Source: Heligmosomoides polygyrus polygyrus | Lineage: Eukaryota > Nematoda > Chromadorea > Rhabditida > Heligmosomidae | NCBI GenBank assembly: GCA_947396885.1 | Contig: OX377201.1 | Location: 4,631,879-4,695,878 of the forward strand | DNA: 64,000 nucleotides | Direction of reading: 5' to 3' | Part shown: piece by piece, positions 43,001 through 53,845 of the stretch | How positions within the stretch are numbered: the first letter of the stretch is position 1 | How the letters are laid out: each line of letters opens with the position of its first letter | Position numbers and translations under genes: made by a program | The notes under the pieces: generated by a model | Database searches by the model: none | What the model was told of the DNA's origin: nothing | The model's input: only the letters and a program-made list of their open reading frames with translations

Positions 43001-45437
43001 GCATAACTTGTGCATTAAATGAAATGAGTGGAATTATAAAGTGACACTATCTCCTCTTATAAATACTGCAAATGTGCAGTGTATATTGCAAATTTTGGCA
43101 AATTATTACATAGAAAAATAACTGACAAACAGATCAGTTCCACCATGTTCGACAAACTAGAACTTTAGGTAAGTTCTCATTTGTTGGGTCTGCAAAACTC
43201 TACATGTAGAGTGTTTCAATGCAGGTCCTCAGAGAGAAGGACCACATCATCTGGTTTGGGTTATGACCAACAAAAGAATCAGACAAAGGTCAATTCAAGT
43301 AGAAGCAGGTAACCGTACTGCAGTTGTCAGCGCCTGGCGATCGCCCCTGTTTAGCTTTTACCGGCAGTGTTGGTTTTTTTACTAAGTAATCAGTCTGGTC
43401 ACTGCTGTGGTTATTTTGGATCCATATCTTCTGCTTTGCTTTGGTCTATGTTCTCATTTCAACGCACAATGACCTACCTACTTCACAGCCATAGTTCCGT
43501 GCACCCAGCAGAAGTTCTGGTGGACGATAGTATCTTAAATACGCAAATGTTTCATGTAGTCTGCGACAGTTTTCATTTCTCAAGTAAAACAAAAATTTTA
43601 TTATGTTATTTGTCTCCAAACCTTGTAACATGATAACTAGGTTGCGAACTCTTTCTCGGTTCAAACGTCGATGACCCAAAGTCTCCAATTTTGAGTAAAC
43701 CAGTTTCTTCGTCAACTAACAAATTCTGGGGCTTAATATCGCGATGACAGACGCCAGCCTATTATTGAATACTCCTTAACCAGGCACGTAGCATATACTA
43801 CCATTTGCCAACTGTATCAAGTTGTACATGAAGTTGATGGGTAAACTCACTCTTAACAAGTGATACTGGCCGCGAAATAGCTGCCATGCGAACATTTTCG
43901 TTTCAATGATAGCAATACGGCGATTGTGTTTCTTCAAATACTGGTAAAGATTCATTGGGAAAAATTCGAATATTAGTGAAAAACATGTCTGAAAGCAAAT
44001 ATTCAAATATTCTCAATTTTCGATCACAGAACTGATAGGTGGTCTTAGTATCACAGGGTGCGTAAAAACTATTGACGCATTAAACGTAAATATTAGAAAT
44101 AGCAGCACATCATAAAATTTAACAAGTTTATATACAAAATGTCAACAATAATCTAGCGAACAAAACAGCATCATTTGTGTTTTATAAGGGCTTCTTTGCT
44201 GCGAATGCAAGGGCGAAGACGCCGAGGAAAAGCATCGACGGTCGACGTCGATTTCGTCCTATACCTTGACCTTCAGTGACTTGATACTTTTGTGCACTCA
44301 ACTTATCAAAGTGTTAAACACTCTTCAAGGACCTCCAAAGTGTTAATTCTGGCTGAAGGCTCGCTGCAAGGGAGACGGCTACGGCCAGTATCCTGGTTTG
44401 TGCATTCATCAGAAGCGCCTCTCGTTTTCGTGGATATAGAAGTGAAGTTAAATCAGCAGGACTATCTGTACTGATGTCCTGAAGAAGCAACTGGTTTCTT
44501 GGCCTAAATCCCACCTTGAGAGTAAGCCGTATTTCTTTCAGCAGCATTATACTCCTGCGCAGAGTCAAGGATTGTCCAGGACTGGTGCAGCGCCAACTCG
44601 AAGGACTTCATTTCCGTAGAGGAATGACCTCTGTATAGACCGGACTTGAATCTGCTGAATTACTCTATGTGGGAAGTTTTGGAAAACAAGAGTTGGCCAC
44701 TTCCCGCAAAAGTATGAAGTTCAGTGTATGATGACCTAGTCAAAGCATGGTACGAAATCGACGTGGACTACTTGAGGCGCACCGTCGATGCCTTTTCTCA
44801 AAAAACTTGTTAAGGTTTATAATGTATTGTCATTTCTAACATTTACGTTTAGTGCGTCAATTGCAGTTTACTATTCGAAGGATATCCTCGAATGGCAAAC
44901 CGAAGTTTTATTTTTTTACAAAATGTTTCGCGATGCCCCTTTCCTAGAGTACCAATGAGAGGTCTCATTTACCACCTATCGTGTGGTGATTCGCACTGAA
45001 TTATTGAAATACGCTATGTAGTATGAAAAGCTGTCGTAAGAACAGCCAAAAAGTAGGCACTAATAACATTAGCATGAACAGCAAACTTACATTGTCTGCA
45101 TATCGTGTTCGATAGCTGTAGAGTAAGCGAACAACGTTCGGGTGATTAAGGCGATTTAACATTTTTAAAATTTGAATTTCGAAACACGTTAGTGAAGACG
45201 CTGAATGTGATTTATGTGATTTTCTACGGTGCTCTAAAATGAGAATAAAACAATTCAAAAATAGAATTCGTTATGATACCCAACTTTCCTCGCACAATAC
45301 CTTCTCGAGTGCCGGACCACGTCTTTTTGATCACAATTTCCCTAGGAATATTAGTGTCTGATTCAGCAAATCCTCGATACACGTTACTGAATGCCCCACA
45401 TGAGAACAGATGCAGATTCCATAGTTTGAGTGATACC
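40061..45437 (-). CDS. GSK3-like protein kinase (N-terminal exon not found)
   Basis: Ser/Thr kinase of the GSK3 branch (CMGC). Minus-strand exons: 45,437-45,301, 45,233-45,091, 43,988-43,851, 43,758-43,622, 43,533-43,478, 41,078-40,993, 40,935-40,849, 40,258-40,061 (stop). All phases agree; 327 residues seen. Motifs in order: [10 protein letters not shown] (nucleotide loop), IVIKKTW (ATP Lys), [19 protein letters not shown] (helix C), [26 protein letters not shown] (HRD loop), [10 protein letters not shown] (DFG), [14 protein letters not shown] (the GSK3 activation-loop Tyr region), [44 protein letters not shown]. The catalytic Lys, Asp and Asp are kept, so it should be active. It is divergent (no usual GSK3 SAGC text), like the lineage-specific GSK3-like kinases of nematodes. 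Introns hold a mariner, an RTE piece and a TIR element. The upstream exon must end in phase 2. Confidence 0.88.
40259..40848. other. Last kinase intron, nothing recognised
   Basis: No repeat family or coding motif seen. The splice pair assumed is donor GTTCGC (below 40,849) and acceptor CTTCAG (above 40,258). Confidence 0.4.
41290..42066 (-). pseudogene. Deleted mariner-type transposon in kinase intron
   Basis: Ends GGGTGTCTCATAATTTTCTG and GGGCTAT are repeated inverted at 42,042-42,066 with one mismatch. Minus-strand remnants: [36 protein letters not shown], then MNNARPH where active mariners have DNARPH, so the second catalytic Asp reads Asn, and [20 protein letters not shown] near the C-terminus. 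About 780 bp, so roughly 500 bp of the usual element are gone. Confidence 0.82.
42080..42650 (-). pseudogene. RTE-type reverse transcriptase fragment in kinase intron
   Basis: Minus-strand text: [40 protein letters not shown] and HREKQKSLH, then in another frame a broken catalytic block ([19 protein letters not shown]). Related to the BovB/RTE-like family at 34 and 37 kb. Both ends are truncated. Confidence 0.78.
44060..44885. repeat. TIR element in kinase intron 2
   Basis: TTGACGCATTAAACGTAAAT with TTAGAAAT, CATAAAATTTAACAAGTTT at the left is matched inverted at 44,805-44,875 (AACTTGTTAAGGTTTATAAT, ATTTACGTTTAGTGCGTCAA). Arms of about 60 bp, total about 0.8 kb. The interior shows no transposase motif, so it is a non-autonomous element. 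Confidence 0.75.
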
Positions 45438-46150
45438 TGAAAATGTGCGTCATTGAGTAAGCCTTACTCTAGCTTTGCCGCACCTTCTTGCCCAATCGCT
45501 GAGAAGACGAGCTATAGTAATATCGCTCTACTCGCCTCAAGATGCTGGAGCATGCCTAATTCATGATGCTCGCTACAGAATGATAACGAGATGCACATAA
45601 GGAGAGGTCAATTAATAGAGATGACAGTTATCATCACGGGCAAAAGGGTTATCATTACTAGTTGCATCTCGTTTCCCGTTTAATTCTTTCCTCTAAAACT
45701 ATTGGTGTTCATATCTTTTTGCCCGTGCTCCGCAAATCGGCTCTAAACGAATCGTTGCAGAGGATCGACTAGATGTAGCTTCATAGTTTTAGTTTTTTTC
45801 TCTCGCACTACGCTTAACACGAGAGAAACAGGTTCAATCCAAATCGGAGGGGGGGGGGGGGGAGGCAGTGCACAATGACTTGTTACTCCATTCAATAGAA
45901 GTACGCCGAGGGCGATGCGTGGAGCCCGCAGCCGTCCCTCTACGTATCGCCCACGGTGAATAAGTCGATACGCACGCATTCGCGCATAGCGCGGGAACTC
46001 AAACGGCTATTGCTAGCAGCGCTGCTTTCGCCTTTTCTTAGTTTTGTAACGAAATTTCTTTAATATTTCAGAGTCAGGATCGTTAGAATCGAAATAGAGG
46101 GAATCAGGTAAGGTAAGCTAGTGTCTTATTGCATGCTGTATGCACTCATG

Positions 46151-46449
46151 GGCGCGTGTAGCGCAATCGGAGGAGGCGCCCGCTGTCGCGTGCGCCCGAT
46201 ACCATGTTCCTGGTTCGGGTTTTCTGTTTTCTTCTTTCTTTCTTTTCTGATTTTCTTCCATCCCTCCCGAGTCGGTTAATTGCAACCAGACCTGTCTGGG
46301 AAGGACAATACACTGATTGTTCATCATCTGGCCACCGCAAGTCGTTGTATGGCCAAATACACATTCAAATCGCCTCCACGATATCCCGTAGAAGTAGAAT
46401 GCGTGGCGCATCCCAAGAGTGATTTAGTAACGCCGTCCTTAATCCTTTC
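46151..46449 (+). repeat. tRNA-derived SINE copy with visible empty-site paralogue
   Basis: Flanked by ATGCACTCATG and ATGCATTCATG (46,140-46,150; 46,450-46,460), a target duplication with one change. The flanks continue as a repeat also found at about 47,480-47,590 (GGGGATCAGGTAAGGTAAGG to AACTAGGATCTACAAGTCAT), where the SINE is absent. Confidence 0.95.
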
Positions 46450-46640
46450 ATGCATTCATGCGTAACTAGGAATTTACAAGTCATTGTGGATTGCACCCCC
46501 CCCCGATTGGGAGTGAATGGAAAATCAGAGTGCACGCGCCCTCTCTAGCTCGTCATGCCGAGTCTCCGGCGCTGTTCGGAGACAGACTGTCGGCGTCGGG
46601 TCGCAGAGTGGCCGACGTGTCGCCGAAGTATAACATATGC

Positions 46641-46768
46641 TAGGCCCCGTTATACTCATCGTCCGTCGGCATCGATCCGCGGACGGCGGGCGTGGCGGGG
46701 CGCGACGATTGCACGGGTGATGAGTCCCGGCGCGATTCCCGGCCGTCCGCGGAGTATACCATAGGCCT
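46641..46768. repeat. MITE related to that at 32,669
   Basis: TAGGCCCCGTTATACTC at the left, inverted at the right as GAGTATACCATAGGCCTA. A half unit with AAGTATAACATATGCTAGG lies directly upstream. Confidence 0.65.
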
Positions 46769-46824
46769 AAGCGGCAAGAAGCTCAGGAAGTCGCCTTGTG
46801 TGTGATCGCTCGCCTTCGGCCGAA

Positions 46825-47742
46825 GCGGTCGTAATATTTAAGCGAAGAATGGCTTCCGGCAGCATGCCCAGCGAGACACGCGACGCTACCCAGACAGCCC
46901 CCCCCCTTGGGGTGCATGTCGCAAAAGCGCGAGGAGATTGAGAGCGGCCATATCTGTTTGAGCCTGGCTTCATTTTTGGATGAGGAGCTTAGATGCACCC
47001 AAAGTCTGTCACTTACCTGGTTCAGTGCAGTTGGTTCTGCAGTCGAAGAGCGCACAGCTCAAATACGCACTATCTGCTAAGCCACGAGAGCAGTTTTGAC
47101 ACGAGTAGCTTGGTTGCGCCATCTCCCCGAGTCCCTTGCCTTTTATGGCTGTGGGTTCAATCCCAAGCGGGGGAGGGAACTTCATTTCAATAAAATCTAG
47201 TGTCTGCCTTATGAAAACAAAAGGCACTCGCTAGATTCTCGCCTCCCCCCCCCCCTCCCCCTCTTTCCGCCCCTTGATTGGAATTGACCAGAAATATAGA
47301 TACAGTAGAAATACAGAAAACAATGCAGAGAAATAAGCTACCGACCCGGATTACATGCAACAATAGAAGTAGGCCGTGGGGTCATAGGTAGAGCGCGAAA
47401 AAAAAACGATCATTACGAGCAGCGCCGCAGCAGCCTCTCCACAGTTTGAATTTTTTAAAAATATTTCAGCGTCAGGATCACAGATTTCCAAGGGAGGGGA
47501 TCAGGTAAGGTAAGGTCGTTCATGTGTTATGTTGTATGTATTTATGGGTAACTAGGATCTACAAGTCATTATGGAGTGCCCCCCCCCTTTGGGATTGAAC
47601 CCGGCTGTGTTGAAAGGCCATCAATTCCTATTCCGTGTGGCGGGTAATACCAGCAATGAATGATTGCGCGCTTCAACGCCAACATAAGGGCGCCGATAGA
47701 TTGCCAGCAGCTACCCTTCATCCAACTATTGCGGCCGTCAGA
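46825..47742. repeat. TIR element, third copy of the family with tRNA-like modules
   Basis: The left end (GCGAAGAATGGCTTCCGGCA and AGCATGCCCAGCGA) and right end (TTGCCAGCAGCTACCCTTCA, ACTATTGCGGCC) match the ends at 39.38-39.9 and 49.78-50.2 kb. A B box-like GGGTTCAATCCCAAGC lies at 47,152. No transposase. Confidence 0.55.
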
Positions 47743-47796
47743 AGCAAAGGAATGTTAGTCTACAAATGGGCACAAGTGTAGGGCAGAAAGATTTTA

Positions 47797-49778
47797 GCCC
47801 CTTTCAGACCGGCACAGTGGCGGCGGCGGCCATCGCCGCTCCAGCGGCAGGTGGAGGGGCGGTGTCAAGGATGTGCGGAAATTTTTCTGGAAAAAGCGGA
47901 AGACGAAAGGCGGAACAGAAACACTCATAAATGGCCGGAAACCGGAATACGAAACGCGGAAACGGAAATGACACACATTCGCCGATTTTTCAAACGAGCA
48001 TCTGAAACTGCGTCAGAGACGGCTTCTATTGCACTTTTTCTTGCTCAAACTTTGCAGGGTCTTCTACAGATTGTCTTTGATCTTCTGAATAGGGTCTTCT
48101 ACAGATTAATGCTCATCGTCATCATAACATAACAAAGCATGAATTTATAACATTGTTATGATAACCTTTTAGCTATGGATAGAGCAATAAACGAAAACAA
48201 ATTCAAGGTTCTGTCGCACTATTTCTCACTATTTCAGCATGCAGTCTCTTCTCTGTTTCCATAACCAGTTCCTGCGACGGGTTTTCGCTGACTTTTCGTT
48301 GCTGTAATTTTTTGAATAGTAGACTTAACCGGCCGAACCACTTTAGGCTACTTACAGACCAGCATTTAAGGACTCACTCTGTTGAAGTCTAAAACTAGAG
48401 CAGTCTCACCTATTTAAATCATTTTCAGATCAGCAGGAAAGACATCTCTCTCAACATTTTTAGAAACCTGCGGCATCACGGAAGACGTGATGACTGCAAA
48501 GAGATCTGCATACTCAAGATTAGCAGTTACATCGTGATCACCAAAACTAGTACTCAAAATTCATTCTGCGATCTAAGATGATAACTGGATGACTAAATAG
48601 TCATGGTAAGACCACAGTTCCGTGGCAGTATTTACTCTGTGCCAGCCTAGGAGCTCCTTGATATGAAGATGACACAGCTGGACAGTTCCTAGATGGTCTT
48701 CGACGTAATAGATTGGCTTCAGAATTCGATAAGTCATCCTGGTCAATGAAAATAACAGCTCATGGTAGACATTCGTGATGCTTCATTAAAAAGTGAATCG
48801 TGTTACTCCATAAGGATGAATAACGCACCTAATAAAATTAAAAACTGAGATTTACACTTTCGATCAGGAGCACTGGTATAATCTTGGAGCAACAAGCGCA
48901 TGGCACAACCTTCACCGAACCCTTTGCACTGCGCTATATGCTTAGAAAGTTTTTGCAGCTACTTGTAGCTAATGGATCAAGAATTTTATGATCATCCAAA
49001 TGTTGAGTGCATTTTCTTAGCAAACAATGCCATACATACATGCATACATAGCCTTTTCTGGCACATTAGTTTTGCAATGCACTCAGACGCTGCCATTTTT
49101 GAGTAGCTTTTTCGGCCATCTAATCAATATAATAGAATATTAATGCTAACGTTGTCAGACAGTATTTCTCTCACATATATGAAGGAGAACTCTTTTTACT
49201 TGATAAACTGATTGTGTTCAACAGAAAACTAGTGTTGAATGCGCCCATTTCCGTTTCCGCCTTCCGGTCCAAAACATGCGGAACACGGAACGGAACGGAA
49301 GAACCCAAAATGGTCGGAAACCGGAATTCGGAACACGGAAACGGAAATTCCGCACATCCCTGGGGGGGGGTGTCCTCTCTCGCCGCCTAGTGGTGGCGGC
49401 GGCCGCCGCAGGCTAATTCCGTTTGGGGCGCGCGTGCGCGCAGCGGTCTCGCAACGGGGCAAAGAGGAGAGGATGACCTTCGATGACGCCGATTTCCCTC
49501 GGCTGGCGTGGAGCCGAGCATAGTCCGCAGTGTGCACACAGCGCAGCACACTTCACGTCTCGATGTGCCGCCGCTCTCGACGCCCTTCAAAAAATGACCC
49601 CAGTCATTTCGGGCGGCGGCCAAGGCTGCGGCGCCGCCGTGGGCGTGACCGCGGCGACTTGGCCGCTGCGGGTCTGAAAACCCCACCACCGCCGTGGCCG
49701 CCGCTCGAGCACGTCATCGCCGCCGCCTCCCTATGCTAAACCATTGGTCCGCCGCCACTGTGCCGGTCTGAAAGGGCC
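47797..49778. repeat. TIR element containing a hAT-like element
   Basis: CCCTTTCAGACCGGCACAGT then GGCGGCGG at the left; inverted at the right (CCGCCGCC, ACTGTGCCGGTCTGAAAGGG). The outer element, without the insert, would be about 480 bp and very GC-rich. Confidence 0.78.
47866..49362. mobile_element. Non-autonomous hAT-like element, nested
   Basis: CAAGGATGTGCGGAAATTT at the left and GGAAATTCCGCACATCCCTG at the right are inverted, of the CAGGGATG form common in hAT elements. Next to both ends lie copies of GGAAACCGGAAT and CGGAAACGGAAAT. The left flank GGCGGTGT and the right flank (a G run, then GTGT) could be an 8-bp target duplication blurred by G slippage. The interior (48,150-49,230) is AT-rich without a recognisable transposase. 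Confidence 0.65.
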
Positions 49779-50225
49779 TTTAGGCGAAGGGCGGCTGTTG
49801 GCAGCATGCTCAACATCTCACGCGACGCAACCGCTTGCACTACACTTTGGCGATGGAGCGCGGAAACCGTGCTCTTGTACGTCCGCGATGGCGCCGTCGT
49901 TGAGCAGCTCGTGGTGCAGGTGGTAGAGGTGTCGGTTCAAGCGACGGTCAGGGGTTCGGTTCCTGTGCATGGTGGCGTTTTTGCATTTCAATTGACTGGA
50001 TGAGATCTCAGGTGTTTTAGCATCTACACAGTTTTCGGGAGTTTTCTACCCAATGTTCCAGCTGTATGCGGTTTTGCAGAACCCAGCTGCGGATTCCCCC
50101 TGAGCTACGAAAGAACTCAACAGCACTGGACGATTTCGCGCTCCATCGCCAACGCATGTGGGGCCGCCGCGCTACTGGCAAATTGCCAACAGCCGTCCTT
50201 CGCCCAAATAATGCGGCCCAAATCT
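49779..50225. repeat. TIR element of the 39.4-kb family
   Basis: The left end TTTAGGCGAAGGGCGGCTG with TTGGCAGCATG and the right end TTGCCAACAGCCGTCCTTCG, CCCAAATAATGCGGCCC are inverted. The inside is collinear with 39,378-39,890 (TTTGGCGATGGAGCGCGG, GTACGTCCGCGATGGCG). Confidence 0.7.
49905..49995 (+). repeat. tRNA-like module, second family, copy D
   Basis: GTGGTGCAGGTGGTAGAGGTG resembles box A; GGGGTTCGGTTCCTGTG box B; GGTGGCGTTTTTGCATTT follows. It sits inside the TIR element 49,779-50,225. Confidence 0.6.
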
Positions 50226-51370
50226 AGAAGGAGGAAGTGGGCGTTGGGGGAGGTCGTACCCTCCTCTAGACTCTTTGAATGTTTCTTCCGAACTTGGCAC
50301 TTTTACCTAACTCAACATGGGTTTGGCTTTCTTACTGCCGTTATAGTGTATGTTTGTCCGAGCTTAGCGTTTCTATTCCTCAGGTTTTTGGATAAATTCC
50401 TCTTACTTGATGAAGGACAATCAGAATGGAACTCTCTGCTTAGTCTTTCACTAGAACTGGTGATGCGCCGTCAGAGGTGTAGTACTCACCATTTCTGCAT
50501 GCAATTTTTTGTTCCGTACAGCACAAAATGCACCCCTATAAGGTCACCCCCCCCCCCCTCCAGAGGCGCATAGCGCCGAGTTGAGAAATAGCGTGATTCT
50601 TACTGGAAAGGCGCAACTCTAAGGTTGCCTTTTCACCTCCCATGCCTCAAGACCTCGACACCTGAATTTGCCCAAGCTCTTATATCAGGGCAGCAAACCG
50701 GCCATTCGTCAACGGTTCAGTCCTTTTACATTTTACAAGTAAAAATTTAGTGTGATTTACCTCACGGTCGTCATCAATTCTGAGTGCGAGGACGTCGGCA
50801 GAGTTAGTATATCCCATACGCGGGCGGGCCAACCGGGGTGAGCTATCGAGTAGAAATGAACGTGCCGATGAAATCGGGTGTAGTTAGTATCACAACCGTT
50901 CGCTTGAACCTGACCGTTAACACAACCGTTATCACCTTCTTCATTGATACATTAGTCAAGCTATGGAAAAGCTTCTAGAAAAGATAAATAAGGGTGCAAT
51001 CCTAATAGGAGGGGGGGTAGAAACAATACTTGAAATGGCAACACATACTAGTGTACAACGGAGGCAGCCACAGGACTTTCGAGAAAGCCCAAGGGGTTGG
51101 GAAGGTGGAGGATGTAGACACCAGGGGATCGATTAAGGATTTACCGGATTTACGGGCATTCTTTGCTAAAAACTTTTAACGAAATTCAACTACGAAAATT
51201 TTCGTTGAATTGCATTAACGACATTTTACGCGCTACTTTCGAAACTTTACTTCTTCTTTATATAAATGCATTTTGGACGAAAATTTTGGATGGACTTTTC
51301 AGTAAACCCTCTACTTGCTTAAATCGGTGGAAATGGGCAGCCGATATCCTATCCCTCTATATATAATTGA
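50226..51370. other. No gene recognised
   Basis: One plus-strand frame (50,211-50,570) is open and has a hydrophobic stretch (FGFLTAVIVYVCPSLAFLFL), but it begins inside the preceding TIR element and ends in a poly-C-coded Pro run, so it is probably chance. Confidence 0.4.
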
Positions 51371-51377
51371 GTTAGCG

Positions 51378-51412
51378 GTTGTCCGTCCGTCCGTCCGTCC
51401 GTCCGTCTGTCT
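51378..51412. repeat. TCCG microsatellite
   Basis: About eight GTCC units, the last ones changed to GTCT. Confidence 0.9.
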
Positions 51413-51483
51413 GCTCATCCGTCTGGCCGTTCCTAGAAGTCGAGTAGCAGGCGTCCGTGTTCAGTTGAGGTGCCACTCACGCT

Positions 51484-51840
51484 GTGTCGAAACCGTCTGA
51501 AGAACTGTCACTGATGTCGCGCAAAGTGCGTTCGAGATCAAAATACATGCCACTGACGTTGCTCAGCAGCCGTCCGGGTTTAGAAGATGTGTCACCGACG
51601 TCGTGCAACGGATTCAGAAAGCGTGTGAGCGATGTCGCGCATAGTGTGTTTGGGTTAGGAGAGGTGTCAACGATGTCGCATAATGCGTGTCTGGGGTCAG
51701 AAGACATGTCACCGAAGTTATGCAAGGGGTGTCTGGGTTCAGAAGAGGTGCTACGGATTTCATGCAAGCGGTGTATGGGTTCAGAAGAGGTGTTACCTAT
51801 GTCGCGCAAGGGGTGTCCGGATTCCGAACACGTGTAATGG
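51484..51840. repeat. 42-bp minisatellite, open on both strands
   Basis: Roughly eight diverged units of 42 bp around GGGTTCAGAAGAGGTG and ATGTCGCGCAAGGGGTGT. As 42 is a multiple of three, the plus strand reads 14-residue repeats (GSEEVLPMSRKGC-like) and the minus strand TSSEPRHPLH-like repeats for over 115 codons each. No splice or promoter evidence supports a protein. Confidence 0.85.
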
Positions 51841-51844
51841 GATA

Positions 51845-52400
51845 CCACTAGAAGGGAAACCAGTAAGCGGGGGTCCAGTGAAAGGTGGGAGGACCAGCGA
51901 AGGGAGGAGGGGTAGCAGTAAGGGTAGAACCTTTAATGGGAGCCAGTGAAGGGAGACCAATAAGGGATACCTACGATGAGGGTTGGGGGTAGTAAGAGGT
52001 GGGGGAAGTGAACGGGAACCAGTGGAGTGGGAGAGTCCATTAAAGGTGGACAAGTGATGAGGCGACCAGTGAAGGTAGGACCTGTAATGACGGCCATTGA
52101 AGGAGGAGGGGATCAGTAAAGGGAACCAGTGAAGGTTAGACCAGTAATGAGGGAGCTGTGAAGGGGGGTTGGGCAGTAAAGAAGGGACCGGTAAAGGGAC
52201 CGTTAATGGGAACCAGTGAGGGGACCAATAAAGGGTACCACTTAGGTGAGGGGGGCATTAAGGAAGAACCAGTGAAGGTGGGACCAGTAATGAGGGCCAG
52301 TGAAGGGCTGCCAAAAGAGGGCAGACTATTGAAGAGGGACCAGTGAAGGTGGACCAGTAATAGGAAGGGAATCAGTGGAAGGAACCCATAAGGGCGAACC
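51845..52400. repeat. Purine-rich ACCAGTGAAGG array
   Basis: Over 20 irregular units of about 14-28 bp containing GGACCAGTGAAGG, ACCAGTAATGGG and GGGAACCAGT variants; the plus strand is strongly purine-biased. No coding. Confidence 0.85.
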
Positions 52401-52559
52401 AGCACTTTTTCTCACTATCGTCGAACATGTATGTATGTGGCAGGAACATCATACAACGTCGTCCAGATCAAGAAGATGTGCCACAGATCAAACATTGCGA
52501 AGCATGCGTTGGATTTTCAGACGACCTTTGAAAGGCAGAGAGCGTGTGCGTGTACATAC

Positions 52560-53032
52560 CTCTCACTCTCACTACTGACTGATGCTCACTAGATTTTTCT
52601 GCCTGCCTCTGGCTGCACATGGGTAAGTGGGTATTGTGTATTGTCGGAAGAGGGGAGGGGAGGGGGAGAGGGGAGGGGAGGATGGGCAGGGAGAATGACT
52701 CCGGGAATCGAAGGATTATTATTGCCGTCGGATATTTAGCAGTATAGAGCTTTCACAAGTTTATCACAATCTGTTCATCACCACGTAGAATGTGTACTTC
52801 GGAGAATAAATCGGCGTAAGTGCGAAGAGGATGAGTAGGCTTCATAGGAGTAGTTTTCAAGATTGTGCCCTACTGTCCCGCTTTCCTGTAAAACCAGTTT
52901 TTCACTGTAACGCGAGTAAGAAGGCCTAGACGGGGTGTTCTATTCTCAGGGTTTGGGGGTGAAGCCCCCAACCAGACGTTTGGCTGCCGTTAGGCCGCTG
53001 AACGACTGGTCGTACTTATATTTCGAGAACTG
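52560..53032. other. No gene recognised; G-rich block
   Basis: Contains GAGGGGAGGGGAGGGGG-type sequence at 52,650-52,690 that could form G-quadruplexes, then unremarkable sequence. Confidence 0.4.
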
Positions 53033-53415
53033 TTGTCACTCCGAGCATCGTCCTCTCATTCCACGCTTCGCGGCGCTGATCGCGTGCTCATCCTGTTTTC
53101 GTATAGCCCAGGCCTCTGAGGCGTATGTTAGGGCAGGAAGAACAATGGAGTCGAATAGGTGGGCGTTCGGTGGTTAAGTCGGACGTTCTTTGCCTTCTTC
53201 GCGACTTCTTCGACGCTCTTGAAAGCTCCCCAAGCCGATCGTTTTCCCCCTGCTCTGGCGCTAGGTCGTTGGCCATGTTGACTTCGCGTCCCAGATAGAC
53301 GTAGCGGGAGCATTCGGAGAGTTCGTTCCGTTGAGCGAGAATGGGGCATCAGAAACTTGTCCGTTCCGTTCTCTCGTTCCGTTTTTGTTCTGTGCTCATG
53401 AGGAACGGACATTGT
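53033..53415 (-). pseudogene. RTE retrotransposon fragment
   Basis: Minus-strand pieces of the same family as at 24.2-27.6 kb: [20 protein letters not shown], then [19 protein letters not shown] and, in another frame, the ERTMLGVT region; several frameshifts. Truncated on both sides. Confidence 0.75.
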
Positions 53416-53845
53416 TAATGTAGGACGAGAAATGTAATTTTAATTATGGATGCCCCTTATGCATGTCCTTGGAACACAGAAGAGAAAGAGGTTAACAATT
53501 TAAATTTATGCTACTTGGATGGCAGATACAAAAATACTCAGTGCAGAAAAATTCGATTCAGTTAAAAATTTCTCAGCGGTTCGCAGCTCTTTGATTCTCT
53601 CCTTCGTTTGCATTATGAACAGGACCTTGGAGACAAAATTGATCATTCTTTAAAACAGGCGGATCTGTGGACCTTGTAAAAATATTCCAAGGACGAACTG
53701 TTCCAAAGAATTCGCTGTGGTCCCTTCCTGAGCTGAATTCTTCATTAAAACATTCTATAGTTTTTCGACACAATTATGACGCTATAGAAGGATGCTTTAA
53801 GAGTCTACTTAGTAAGCGCAGAAACGTTGAACGGCACTATTGGTA

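Noticed and set aside
50211..50573. Open frame with a hydrophobic stretch
   Set aside because: Starts inside a TIR element, ends in a poly-Pro coded by a C run, no splice or promoter evidence.
51378..52400. CRISPR array
   Set aside because: Tandem repeats without unique spacers, in a eukaryotic context.
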